Assembly: GCA_003513495.1 (NCBI GenBank)
Contig: DOPM01000040.1
Coordinates: 92,667 to 156,666, forward strand
Direction: 5' to 3'
DNA: 64,000 nucleotides
Origin: Desulfosporosinus sp.
GTDB lineage: Bacteria; Bacillota; Desulfitobacteriia; Desulfitobacteriales; Desulfitobacteriaceae
Shown: positions 16,995-24,560 of the stretch, in pieces
How the letters are laid out: each line of letters opens with the position of its first letter
How positions within the stretch are numbered: position 1 is the first letter of the stretch
The notes under the pieces: model-generated
The model's input: the letters and a program-made list of their open reading frames with translations, nothing else
What the model was told of the DNA's origin: nothing
Database searches by the model: none
Program-made: the position numbers and the translations under genes

Positions 16995-17192
16995 TTGATC
17001 AAGCTAAATAACAGGGATTGCGAATGGCACGAAGGGCTGACGGTTGAAGAGCTTTTGAGGCTTAAGAACTACACCTATCCAAGGATTGTTGTTTCAGTTA
17101 ATGCTGTGATTGTTCCCGAGGAGGCTTATGCTTCTACGGTCATTGAGGATGGAGACAAAGTAGAGGCAATACACCTTATGGCGGGAGGATAA
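16995..17192 (+). CDS. MoaD/ThiS-family sulfur carrier protein
   Basis: A 65-residue beta-grasp protein ending in HLMAGG, the C-terminal Gly-Gly that is adenylated and thiocarboxylated in MoaD, ThiS and relatives. Length matches ThiS and small MoaD proteins. The start is TTG at 16995, with TAGGTGA just upstream and only 8 nt after the AOR stop, so it is coupled to AOR translation. Placement after an AOR gene is a recurrent arrangement for carriers serving tungstopterin synthesis. The MoeB-like enzyme at 10042 could be its activator. A thiamine role cannot be excluded from sequence, but no thiamine gene is nearby. A terminator follows. Confidence 0.88.
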   Translation: MIKLNNRDCEWHEGLTVEELLRLKNYTYPRIVVSVNAVIVPEEAYASTVIEDGDKVEAIHLMAGG

Positions 17193-17223
17193 ACAATTAA
17201 ATAGTTCTATCGCTAGATGAAAG

Positions 17224-17270
17224 AGATCTGTGGCAAACCGGGAAAAAAGGTTTGTTGCAGATCTTTTTTC
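17224..17270 (+). terminator. Intrinsic terminator after the AOR/MoaD operon
   Basis: AGATCTGTGGCAAACC (17224-17239) pairs along its whole length with 17249-17264, allowing three G-U pairs, around a 9-nt A-rich loop, and is followed by a T-run at 17264-17269. It ends the unit that starts at the 11036 promoter. Confidence 0.85.
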
Positions 17271-17392
17271 TCAGTTGTTTTTAGCATTGTAATAGAGGAA
17301 CTACAGGATAAGCGGAGAATTAAGGGTTATAGAGGCAGATGTTTCTGTTGTAGTGTTCAACATTGAGCCTATTCAAAAAGGAGGGGATTGAC

Positions 17393-18466
17393 GTGAAAAG
17401 GCAAATTACAAAAGCGGACTTCTCCCTAATCAGTAAGGAACTAAACCACTATGTAAGCAACGGGATTATCACAGAAGAGCAAAAAACCGGGATCATGGAG
17501 ATTTACGAAATAAAGGGTGGGCTTAACTTTATTCGGGTAGTAGTGACAATTGGAGCAATTTTAATAGGTCTTGGAATCTTAAGCTTTATTGCTAGTAATT
17601 GGGATGGAATGAGTCATTTGATTAAGCTGATTATTATCTTTGGGTTTTTCGGAGGAGTAAATCTTGCGGGGTATATACTTTCCGAAAATAATCCTAAGAC
17701 GGGGCGAAGTTTGATTTACTTAGGAACCTTAGTTTATGGAGCTGGAATTTTCCTCATAGGACAGATGTATAATTTCGGCGGAGACTTTCCCACGGCGTTT
17801 CTGCTTTGGTCCTTAGGAGTACTCCCGATGTCGTTTCAGCTTAGGGACAGGCATTTGATGCTATTCTCGAACATCCTGTTCGGAATTTACCTTTTCGGTT
17901 CATTTGAACAGGGCTTTCCTTATGCAGGCTGGATAGGGATACCTCTTTTATACTTTGCTTACCACTATTTTGATAAGTCAAGACTCCTCTTATTCTTTGC
18001 AAATATAACGTCCTTAAGCTTTATCTTGCAAATAACCATAAGATATGAGGTTGAAGGTTTATATATTGCCTTACTCTTTTTCTTGATCGGACTTGTGATG
18101 TATGGCGTGAAACACGAAGTTGAGCCAGATATTTTTCAAACTCAAGGAACCATTCTCTTTGGGGTAGCTGGTGTGATTCTAACAATCCCTGAGTTGTGGG
18201 ACGTTTTGGTCAGTGTTCAGTCAACCCGCTTGGCGAGTATCCTCTTTGCAATCTCATTTGTGGGTTTGCTGTTTTTCCTGATTAGAAAGGGGAGCCTTAT
18301 CAGCCTACTTTTTGTGTGTGTTACAATCTTCCGCTATTATACAGATACCTTTGCGTTTTTACCTAAATCCCTGTTTTTTATCGTAGGGGGTCTGTTATTA
18401 CTTGCCTTTGGTTTCTACTTTGAACGTATGAGAAGTCAACAAAAGGGGGGATTTTCTCATGACTAA
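17393..18466 (+). CDS. DUF2157 polytopic membrane protein
   Basis: A 357-residue membrane protein. A soluble N-terminal segment of about 60 residues (ISKELNHYVSNGIITEEQ) precedes about ten transmembrane helices; the first TM region contains the family stretch IGLGILSFIASNWDGMS typical of DUF2157. Function is unknown. The upstream TTG at 17363 is in frame, but AAGGAGG at 17378-17384 points to GTG 17393. The next gene encodes a GDYXXLXY protein and overlaps the end of this one by 8 nt, a pairing seen repeatedly for these two families, so the products probably work together in the cytoplasmic membrane. Confidence 0.85.
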   Translation: MKRQITKADFSLISKELNHYVSNGIITEEQKTGIMEIYEIKGGLNFIRVVVTIGAILIGLGILSFIASNWDGMSHLIKLIIIFGFFGGVNLAGYILSENNPKTGRSLIYLGTLVYGAGIFLIGQMYNFGGDFPTAFLLWSLGVLPMSFQLRDRHLMLFSNILFGIYLFGSFEQGFPYAGWIGIPLLYFAYHYFDKSRLLLFFANITSLSFILQITIRYEVEGLYIALLFFLIGLVMYGVKHEVEPDIFQTQGTILFGVAGVILTIPELWDVLVSVQSTRLASILFAISFVGLLFFLIRKGSLISLLFVCVTIFRYYTDTFAFLPKSLFFIVGGLLLLAFGFYFERMRSQQKGGFSHD

Positions 18467-18971
18467 GAAAAAGACGTTCTTACTAGCTATAGCAATTCCT
18501 TTGTTGATCCTCCTAGCCATGACGATTAAACCTCAAGCAACGGTTCTCTTCGGACAAGAGATCCTTCTGGAAACAAAGGCTTATGACCCTACAGATTTGT
18601 TTAGAGGGGACTATGTTGCTGTTAATTTCGCAATTACGGATGTTCCGAAGTCTAAGGTGAACTTGCCCTTAGACAAGGTATACAATAAGAATCTATATGT
18701 AAGTCTCAAACAAGAGGGCAAGTATTATGTAGTCGACCAGGTTAGTGAAGTTAAACCAAAGCATGGAGTCTATTTAAAAGGAAGATTCCAAGAAGGATTT
18801 AATGAGTTTGGTGAAACCACTAATTACCGGGTTGATTACAGTTTGGATAAGTATTTCGTGGAGCAAGGAAGCGGCAAGGACCTCGAGCAGGAATCTATCA
18901 AGGGAGGGCTTGAAGGAACCGTTAAGATCCTTGGTGGGTACGGAGTTCTTACGGGAATTGCCAAGCGCTAG
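18459..18971 (+). CDS. GDYXXLXY-domain protein
   Basis: A 170-residue protein with one N-terminal transmembrane or signal segment (about residues 5-24), followed by an extracytoplasmic domain holding DPTDLFRGDYVAVNFAI, the motif that names the family. The role is unknown; the family occurs next to DUF2157 membrane proteins, as here. ATG 18459 lies inside the last codons of the DUF2157 gene, so translation is coupled. The reading frame ends 12 nt before a perfect 61-bp palindrome. Confidence 0.87.
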   Translation: MTKKKTFLLAIAIPLLILLAMTIKPQATVLFGQEILLETKAYDPTDLFRGDYVAVNFAITDVPKSKVNLPLDKVYNKNLYVSLKQEGKYYVVDQVSEVKPKHGVYLKGRFQEGFNEFGETTNYRVDYSLDKYFVEQGSGKDLEQESIKGGLEGTVKILGGYGVLTGIAKR

Positions 18972-18982
18972 GAAAACGGGTG

Positions 18983-19043
18983 AAACAGGGGGACAGGTGC
19001 ATTGTTTCGTTTGAAACGAAACAATGCACCTGTCCCCCTGTTT
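18983..19043. repeat. Perfect 61-bp palindrome (30-bp arms around one base)
   Basis: The left arm 18983-19012 is the exact reverse complement of 19014-19043, with only G19013 unpaired. A further GGG/CCC pairing flanks it (18978-18980 with 19046-19048). The arms contain GGGGGACAGGTGCATTG and end in T5 on the plus strand, so an RNA hairpin here could terminate transcription. The GGGGACAGG...CCTGTCCCC core resembles dispersed intergenic palindromes found in many bacterial genomes, some mobilised by REP-associated transposases. Only one copy is present in this window. Confidence 0.9.
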
Positions 19044-19148
19044 TTCCCTGGTGTTTTTGCAGTAGAATCACATTTAAAAATATTTTGAAAAGATTCAGAT
19101 AGTAAGAAGGATTTTGTAAAAAGAAGTAGAATATATACTTCAAATGCT

Positions 19149-19156
19149 TGTCGACA
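19149..19156. promoter_or_regulatory. Possible GntR/FCD operator
   Basis: TGTCGACA inside CTTGTCGACAG resembles the TNGTNNACNA pattern reported for GntR-family FCD regulators, and lies 45 bp upstream of the regulator start. It may serve autoregulation. It is a short palindrome and could be chance. Confidence 0.3.
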
Positions 19157-19200
19157 GCCTACATTCCACAGTATGCCAACAAAATTTTGGAGGGCAGATC

Positions 19201-19899
19201 ATGAGTTTAATCATCAAAAGTGTTCCGTACCATTTGCAAGTCTATGAAATTATTAAGGAAAAGATTTTAACAGGGGAGTTGGAGAGCGGTGAAAGGATAT
19301 ATGAGAATAAGATCTCTCAGGAGCTTGGAGTAAGCAGAAGCCCGGTGAGGGAAGCTCTGAGGATGCTTGAACAAGATGAGTTTCTGGCACTTACCTCTTC
19401 CGGTTTAATTGTTAATCCTATGGATTTCGAAGACATGGAAGAGATCTATCAATGCAGAATGGCAGTCGAGCCTTTTGCAGCCAAACTTTCGGTAAGCAAA
19501 TTTGATCAGGAAAGTATCGAAGAGCTTCAGGAATGTGTTAATAAAGCAAAAGAGTATCATGCCACAAAACAATTTAATAAAGTTATTGAAGCAAATACAT
19601 GGTTCCACAATCTGATTGTCAGAAAATGTGAGAATAGCCGCCTTAAGTCTTTCATCGAAAAGATAGGTTTCCTGGCAATACTTTCAAGAGTTTCAGAGTT
19701 TCAATGCTATCAAAGGGACGAAGATTATTTGGAAGAACACCAAGCAGTTGTAAACGCTTTAAAAGCTGGGGATGAAGATTTGGTTGAAGTGACTCTCAGA
19801 AACCACATAGAAAATGATTTAACCTTTTACAAAAGAAAATATATGGAGAAAGAAGCTTGTCAGAAACCCTTAGACTCAAACACAAATCTAATTGATTAG
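19201..19899 (+). CDS. GntR family (FadR/FCD subfamily) transcriptional regulator
   Basis: A 232-residue regulator with an N-terminal winged helix (about residues 8-75; ENKISQELGVSRSPVREALR is the recognition region) and a C-terminal FCD ligand domain containing EIYQCRMAVEPFAAKL. Three histidines of the usual FCD metal site are seen (WFHNLIV, EEHQAV, RNHIEND), though the first acidic ligand appears to be Asn. Such proteins sense organic acids. The frame extends to 19144, but GGAGGG at 19189-19194 supports ATG 19201. It lies directly upstream of a TRAP transporter and probably regulates it, with the transported acid or a breakdown product as effector. Confidence 0.9.
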   Translation: MSLIIKSVPYHLQVYEIIKEKILTGELESGERIYENKISQELGVSRSPVREALRMLEQDEFLALTSSGLIVNPMDFEDMEEIYQCRMAVEPFAAKLSVSKFDQESIEELQECVNKAKEYHATKQFNKVIEANTWFHNLIVRKCENSRLKSFIEKIGFLAILSRVSEFQCYQRDEDYLEEHQAVVNALKAGDEDLVEVTLRNHIENDLTFYKRKYMEKEACQKPLDSNTNLID

Positions 19900-20001
19900 G
19901 GGGGTGATACCATTTAGAGGCATGTGGAGACCATTGCTTCCGATCACCAAAAGGATTTAAAAAGAGAACAACCAATCACAAACAAAAAGAAAGAGGGTAG
20001 T

Positions 20002-21072
20002 ATGATGTTTAAATTCAACAAAAGAGCGATCGCAAGTGTTCTGACACTTGCGATGGCCGTTGTCACTCTTGCAGGATGCAGCGGCGGAGCTAGTAAAACT
20101 CCCAGCGGCACTTCGGAAAATTCTAAGAAACCTGAGGTTGTATATCGTATAAATAGCACCCAGGCTGTGGACCTGTTTGAACAGCTGGAGAAAAAATTTG
20201 CTGAAAATGTCACAGAGATGTCTGGAGGCCGCATTGGCTTTGAGTTTGTCCCTACCGGTTCCATCGGTAGCAGCACCGAGGCCCTCACCTCCGTCCAGAT
20301 GGGCACGTTGGATTTTGTAAATGGCGGCTCTGACGAGTTGGGCTCCCTCGTTCCCAATTCCGACTGGGCACAGCTGCCCTTCTTCATCAATAGTCATGAG
20401 CAGGCCGACAAAGAGTATATGAATGGCTTCATCGGCAAATTTGCCGATGAGCAGTATGCAGAAAAAGGGCTTGTCTCTGTCGTCCGCGTCGACAACTCCT
20501 TCCGCACGCTGGGCATCAAGGACAAGGCTGTAAACAGCAGCAACGACCTGAAGGGCTTGCGTATTCGTGTGCCTAACCAGCCTCTGGCGCTACGTATGTA
20601 CGAGCTTATGGGTGCTCTGCCCGTAGCAATTCCCGCCCCTGAGGTTCTGATGGCTCTGCAGCAGGGCACCGTGGATGGAGCGGACAATGCCGTCCTCCTC
20701 TTTGACAAGTTTAAACTTATGGATTCCTTCAAAAGCGTCGTTTTACTGAACTACGGCTTCGGCACCGTCAATATCTTTGCCTCTAAAGAGATTTGGGACA
20801 CCATGTCTGCGGAAGACCAGAAGATTATGAAGGAAGCCGGCCTCAAAGCCAGAGAGTGGTATACTGCAGAACTTCTTAAGCAGGAAAAGGAACTCATTGA
20901 GCGTTTAAAGGCCGAAGGCAAGAATGTCATCGTACCCGACGACAAATGGAAAGCCGAAATGTACAAAAACGCTGACGTCATCTGGCAGGAAGCCCTTAAA
21001 TCTGGAAAATACGACGAGACTTTCATTAAGGAACTGTACGCACTTTATCAGAAAAACATAGGTGCGAAGTAA
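20002..21072 (+). CDS. dctP: TRAP transporter substrate-binding lipoprotein, DctP family
   Basis: A 356-residue solute-binding protein of a tripartite ATP-independent transporter. It has a signal peptide with lipobox LAGC (Cys at about residue 26) and a DctP core with LKGLRIRVPNQPLALRMYEL (about 185-204), where the Arg pairs with the substrate carboxylate, and ALQQGTVDGADNA. The frame opens at 19924, but AGAGGG before the ATG pair at 20002/20005 sets the start there. From about 20150 onward codons end mostly in C or G, unlike the flanking genes, while the first codons look more like the host. Substrate is likely an organic acid or carboxylated ureide. It is first in dctPQM. Confidence 0.9.
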   Translation: MMFKFNKRAIASVLTLAMAVVTLAGCSGGASKTPSGTSENSKKPEVVYRINSTQAVDLFEQLEKKFAENVTEMSGGRIGFEFVPTGSIGSSTEALTSVQMGTLDFVNGGSDELGSLVPNSDWAQLPFFINSHEQADKEYMNGFIGKFADEQYAEKGLVSVVRVDNSFRTLGIKDKAVNSSNDLKGLRIRVPNQPLALRMYELMGALPVAIPAPEVLMALQQGTVDGADNAVLLFDKFKLMDSFKSVVLLNYGFGTVNIFASKEIWDTMSAEDQKIMKEAGLKAREWYTAELLKQEKELIERLKAEGKNVIVPDDKWKAEMYKNADVIWQEALKSGKYDETFIKELYALYQKNIGAK

Positions 21073-21079
21073 TACAGTT

Positions 21080-21118
21080 GGCACAGGATATGGCCAGGTC
21101 AAGGCCCCATCCTGTGCC
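21080..21118 (+). other. Intercistronic stem-loop between dctP and dctQ
   Basis: GGCACAGGAT (21080-21089) pairs perfectly with 21109-21118, with inner GGCC pairing. No T-run follows. Its position after a binding-protein gene mirrors the livJ/livH stem-loop and suggests differential expression of the binding protein. Confidence 0.6.
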
Positions 21119-21180
21119 GTCTCCCCCAGCTTTGAACCATCGATTCATTAGTAAGGATGCACGGCCATAAGGAGGATACT

Positions 21181-21729
21181 GTGGAAAAAAACAATCTATA
21201 TACCGCCGCTAAAATGCTGATGAAGCTCAATAAGTCGATCTACACGATTGAGAAATATCTTCTTGCTTTTATCATGTACGGTCTGGTTGCTGTACTTTTT
21301 ATTAATGTACTTTTTCGCTTTGTTTTTTTCATTCCGAGTGCCTGGGCCGATGAGCTGGCCCGCTTCACCTTCGTCTGGCTTGTGTTTCTCGGTGCTTCGG
21401 CAGCCATGTACAATTGGGAGCACATTGACATTAACCTCATAGACACCATACTCAAGAAGCTGATAAAGGACAACGAGAGATTATACAATAAGGCACTGAA
21501 CGCTGTTAAGAAGTTTGCCGTAATCTGTACCATTGGGTATCTTGCCTATCTGGTTGTTGTCTACGGACAATATCTGCAAAAGGTTCTTAAGCTTGGTACA
21601 CAATCGATGTTTTTGGGGGTTGGAATGGCTGTGCCGATGAGTGCCGTCTATATCTGCTCAGCACTCATGCTGTTCCACGCCGTGTGCTATCTCATTATCC
21701 CCGAGCATATCCGGAAACAGGAGGGCTAA
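21181..21729 (+). CDS. dctQ: TRAP transporter small permease, DctQ family
   Basis: A 182-residue membrane protein with four predicted helices and the DctQ-typical segment ADELARFTFVWLVFLGASAA. It forms the small membrane subunit joining DctP to DctM. An upstream in-frame ATG exists at 21157, but AAGGAGG at 21169-21175 directs initiation to GTG 21181 (5-nt spacer). Codon choice is GC-rich, as in the rest of the TRAP operon. dctM starts 3 nt after its stop. Confidence 0.9.
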   Translation: MEKNNLYTAAKMLMKLNKSIYTIEKYLLAFIMYGLVAVLFINVLFRFVFFIPSAWADELARFTFVWLVFLGASAAMYNWEHIDINLIDTILKKLIKDNERLYNKALNAVKKFAVICTIGYLAYLVVVYGQYLQKVLKLGTQSMFLGVGMAVPMSAVYICSALMLFHAVCYLIIPEHIRKQEG

Positions 21730-21732
21730 TAC

Positions 21733-23031
21733 GTGACTACACTAGCTGTTTTTCTTGGTCTGTTTTTTGGTCTTTGCCTGTTTTTGCGCGTACCTGCCTT
21801 CATTGCTATGGGTATCGGCGCAGCGGGTGCCTTTGCGTATAAAGATTTCCCTACAAGCCAGATGAGTCAGGCGATTTACAATCAACTGGACAGCCTGCCC
21901 TTTTTGGCCATTCCCATGTTCATCCTTGCCGGTGCCGTTATGGAGCATGGACAAATATCGGATGCACTCATTAAATGGATACGATTCTTCATAGGAAGAT
22001 TCCGTGGTGCCTTAGGTCTTGTCACCATCATCGCAAGCGCGGCCTTCGGTGTTATCACCGGTTCTGCCATGGCTACCATCTCGGCTGTCGGGCGTATCAT
22101 GGGACCGTCTCTGGAAAAAAACGGTTACTCTAAGGCCTATATCGGAGCACTGCTGTCTTCCTGCGGATTTTTGGGCATCATGATTCCTCCGAGTATTCCG
22201 GGCATAATGTATGGCAGCGCTTCGGGCGAAAGCACGTCCGATGTCTGGATTTCGACCATTGGCGCGGGCCTGCTGTTTATCGTTTTATACAGCATTATTA
22301 ATTACCTCAAGGTCGGCCGTTTTGAAACAAAGCAAGAGGTGCCGAAGCTGACGCCTTCAAAATATGTTCATGCTGCTCTGGTCAACACATGGAGCACCCT
22401 CCCCGCTCTTATTATGCCGATCATCATCTTTGGCGGCATTTATTCCGGTGTTTTTACTCCCACCGAGGCGGGTGCTGTCTCCGTCGTGTATGGGCTTGCC
22501 TACATTATCATTCGGCTTATTCTTCGCAGATCAAATACAAACGCCAAGGTCTTGACACAGTCTGCAATTGCTGCCGCTCTCTCCACCGGTACTGTCGTCA
22601 TCATGGCGGCCTTTGCAAACGCCGCGGGTCGCGTCATTACCCTTGCAGGGGTTTCCGCCGCGATGACCGAGTTGGTTACCACCAACATTGACAACCCATA
22701 CATCTATTTACTGTTGGTCAACCTCATTTTTCTGTTTGCGGGAACCTTCCTGGAGGTCAATTGCGCAATTCTGATTCTGGTTCCGCTGTTGCTGCCCCCT
22801 GCAAAGGCACTGGGCATTGACCCCATTCATTTTGGTGCAATTACGCTTGTAAACCTGAGTGTGGGCAACCTCACTCCGCCCTTCGCACAAGGAATCTTTA
22901 TGGCTTCCAAGGTAGTGGGCACGTCCTTTGTAGAAATTGTCAGTGAAATATGGCCGTTTCTCATTGCGTCTCTCTGCGTTATCGCGGTCGTGACTTATTA
23001 TCCGCCGCTGTCGCTCTTCTTGGTTCGTTAA
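21733..23031 (+). CDS. dctM: TRAP transporter large permease, DctM family
   Basis: A 432-residue polytopic protein of the DctM/ion-transporter superfamily, about 11-12 helices. Diagnostic stretches are LPFLAIPMFILAGAVMEHG, GFLGIMIPPSIPGIMYG and NLSVGNLTPPFAQGIF. It is the Na+-coupled transport subunit. Start GTG 21733 is supported by GGAGGG overlapping the end of dctQ. Its GC-rich codon choice ends abruptly with the gene; the next gene returns to AT-rich codons, so the compositional boundary coincides with the end of the TRAP operon. Confidence 0.93.
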   Translation: MTTLAVFLGLFFGLCLFLRVPAFIAMGIGAAGAFAYKDFPTSQMSQAIYNQLDSLPFLAIPMFILAGAVMEHGQISDALIKWIRFFIGRFRGALGLVTIIASAAFGVITGSAMATISAVGRIMGPSLEKNGYSKAYIGALLSSCGFLGIMIPPSIPGIMYGSASGESTSDVWISTIGAGLLFIVLYSIINYLKVGRFETKQEVPKLTPSKYVHAALVNTWSTLPALIMPIIIFGGIYSGVFTPTEAGAVSVVYGLAYIIIRLILRRSNTNAKVLTQSAIAAALSTGTVVIMAAFANAAGRVITLAGVSAAMTELVTTNIDNPYIYLLLVNLIFLFAGTFLEVNCAILILVPLLLPPAKALGIDPIHFGAITLVNLSVGNLTPPFAQGIFMASKVVGTSFVEIVSEIWPFLIASLCVIAVVTYYPPLSLFLVR

Positions 23032-23144
23032 ACAAAAAAAGCGAATCAAACTGTCTAATGAAACAGGGCTAAAGAGTGCTTCAGAACAAAAAGTAAGTTA
23101 AGCTTAGATAATTAATGACCTTAAAGCCTTAAGGAGGTGCTATG

Positions 23145-24503
23145 ATGGATTTTGATAAATTGTTGGTAAACGGAACGATAGTTACCCCTTTTGGTAGATA
23201 TAAGGGCGTAATAGGTATTAAAAACGGTAAAATTGCCTTTCTTGCTGAGCAACAAGCTGACTACAAGGCTGCTGAGGTGATTGACGCAAGCGGCAAATAT
23301 ATTTTGCCAGGAGTTATTGATGGACACAATCACTTTCAAGATCCTGGATTTACCCATAGAGAGGATATGGAACATGCCACTGCAGCTTGTGCGGCAGGGG
23401 GAACAACAACGGCTATCTCTCATCCTATGAATGATCCGGCCATTGTGGATATAGAATCCTATAAGGCTACTATGGAAGCCTATGCACATAGAAGCATTAT
23501 TGATTATGGGATTCACGGCGGAGGAACAGCTGGTAACATTGATAGGATAGAAGAATTATGGCTAAAGACAGGTGCAACATCCATCAAAATGTTTATGTGT
23601 TTCTCGGTTAAGGAATTTCCGTATGTTCATGATGGTGCCCTGTTTGCGATCTTGGAGCAACTGAGCAAGCATAATGGTTTGGCTATACTTCATTGTGAGA
23701 ATGACGATTTAATTAGGCTTATGGAAAAAAAGATGCAGGCAGAGGGACGGAAAGATCCGTTAGCCTATAATCTTTCACGTCCGGAGATGGCAGAAATAGA
23801 AGCCATCAGAAGAGTCATTTTTATGCTGGAAAAAACGGGTGCTCAAGCTTTAATCTTGCATGTGACTTCTGCTGAAGGACTGAAGGAGATAAAGAAGGCT
23901 CAACAGAGAGGGGTAAAGGTTTGGGCAGAATCCTGTCCTCATTACTTCACTTTTGTTAGAGAAGATATGAATAAGTTAGGACCGTATTTGAAGTTTTCTC
24001 CGGTCATGAGAGATGAAGAGAACCGACTTGAAATGTGGCGTCTTTTAAATGAAGGCTATATATGTACCATTGGTTCAGATCATAGTCCTTATACCAGGGA
24101 GGAAAAGGAAGTAGGTGAGGATGATATCTGGAAAGCCCCCAATGGAATTCCAGGAAATCAGATCATGTTATCTGTTTTCCTGGATGGTGTTAACAAAGGA
24201 CTTGTTTCCTTAGAACGAATCGTGGAAGTTTCCAGTTACAACCCGGCTAAAACTTATGGCTTGTATCCTCAAAAAGGTGTGATACAACCCGGTGCTGATG
24301 CTGACCTGACAATAGTGGATATGAATCTGGAGAAAACGTATACTGCTGAAATTAGTAAATCCAAAGCTACTTGGTCACCTTATTTCGGACGAAAATTTAA
24401 AGGCTGGCCGATTATGACCTTAGTACGAGGCGAAGTGGTCTATAATAATGGGCAAATTATGGTCGAAGCGGGTCATGGAAACTATATTGCCCGTCAAAAA
24501 TAG
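23145..24503 (+). CDS. Allantoinase/dihydropyrimidinase-like cyclic amidohydrolase
   Basis: A 452-residue binuclear metal hydrolase of the cyclic amidase superfamily, which opens ring amides such as allantoin, hydantoins or dihydropyrimidines. All metal ligands are visible: DGHNHFQDPG (HxH, about residues 60-69), the lysine to be carboxylated in TSIKMFMCFS (about 149), His in AILHCEND and ILHVTSAEG, and Asp in GSDHSPY. Closest in pattern to AllB-type allantoinases, but the substrate is not proved. AAGGAGGTG at 23131-23139 precedes an ATG pair at 23142 and 23145; 23145 has the better spacing. It follows the TRAP operon and precedes a racemase-fold gene, the order expected for a ureide or hydantoin pathway. 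Confidence 0.87.
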   Translation: MDFDKLLVNGTIVTPFGRYKGVIGIKNGKIAFLAEQQADYKAAEVIDASGKYILPGVIDGHNHFQDPGFTHREDMEHATAACAAGGTTTAISHPMNDPAIVDIESYKATMEAYAHRSIIDYGIHGGGTAGNIDRIEELWLKTGATSIKMFMCFSVKEFPYVHDGALFAILEQLSKHNGLAILHCENDDLIRLMEKKMQAEGRKDPLAYNLSRPEMAEIEAIRRVIFMLEKTGAQALILHVTSAEGLKEIKKAQQRGVKVWAESCPHYFTFVREDMNKLGPYLKFSPVMRDEENRLEMWRLLNEGYICTIGSDHSPYTREEKEVGEDDIWKAPNGIPGNQIMLSVFLDGVNKGLVSLERIVEVSSYNPAKTYGLYPQKGVIQPGADADLTIVDMNLEKTYTAEISKSKATWSPYFGRKFKGWPIMTLVRGEVVYNNGQIMVEAGHGNYIARQK

Positions 24504-24560
24504 GCCTTGATTGGAATTACGCAGTATAGTTTTCTAGAAGTAGAAAGGAGAGTGAATAGA

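Noticed and set aside
21079..21096. TTGGCACAGGATATGGCC before dctQ as a sigma-54 promoter
   Set aside because: The -12 position has GG, not GC, and the sequence is explained as the left arm of the intercistronic stem-loop.
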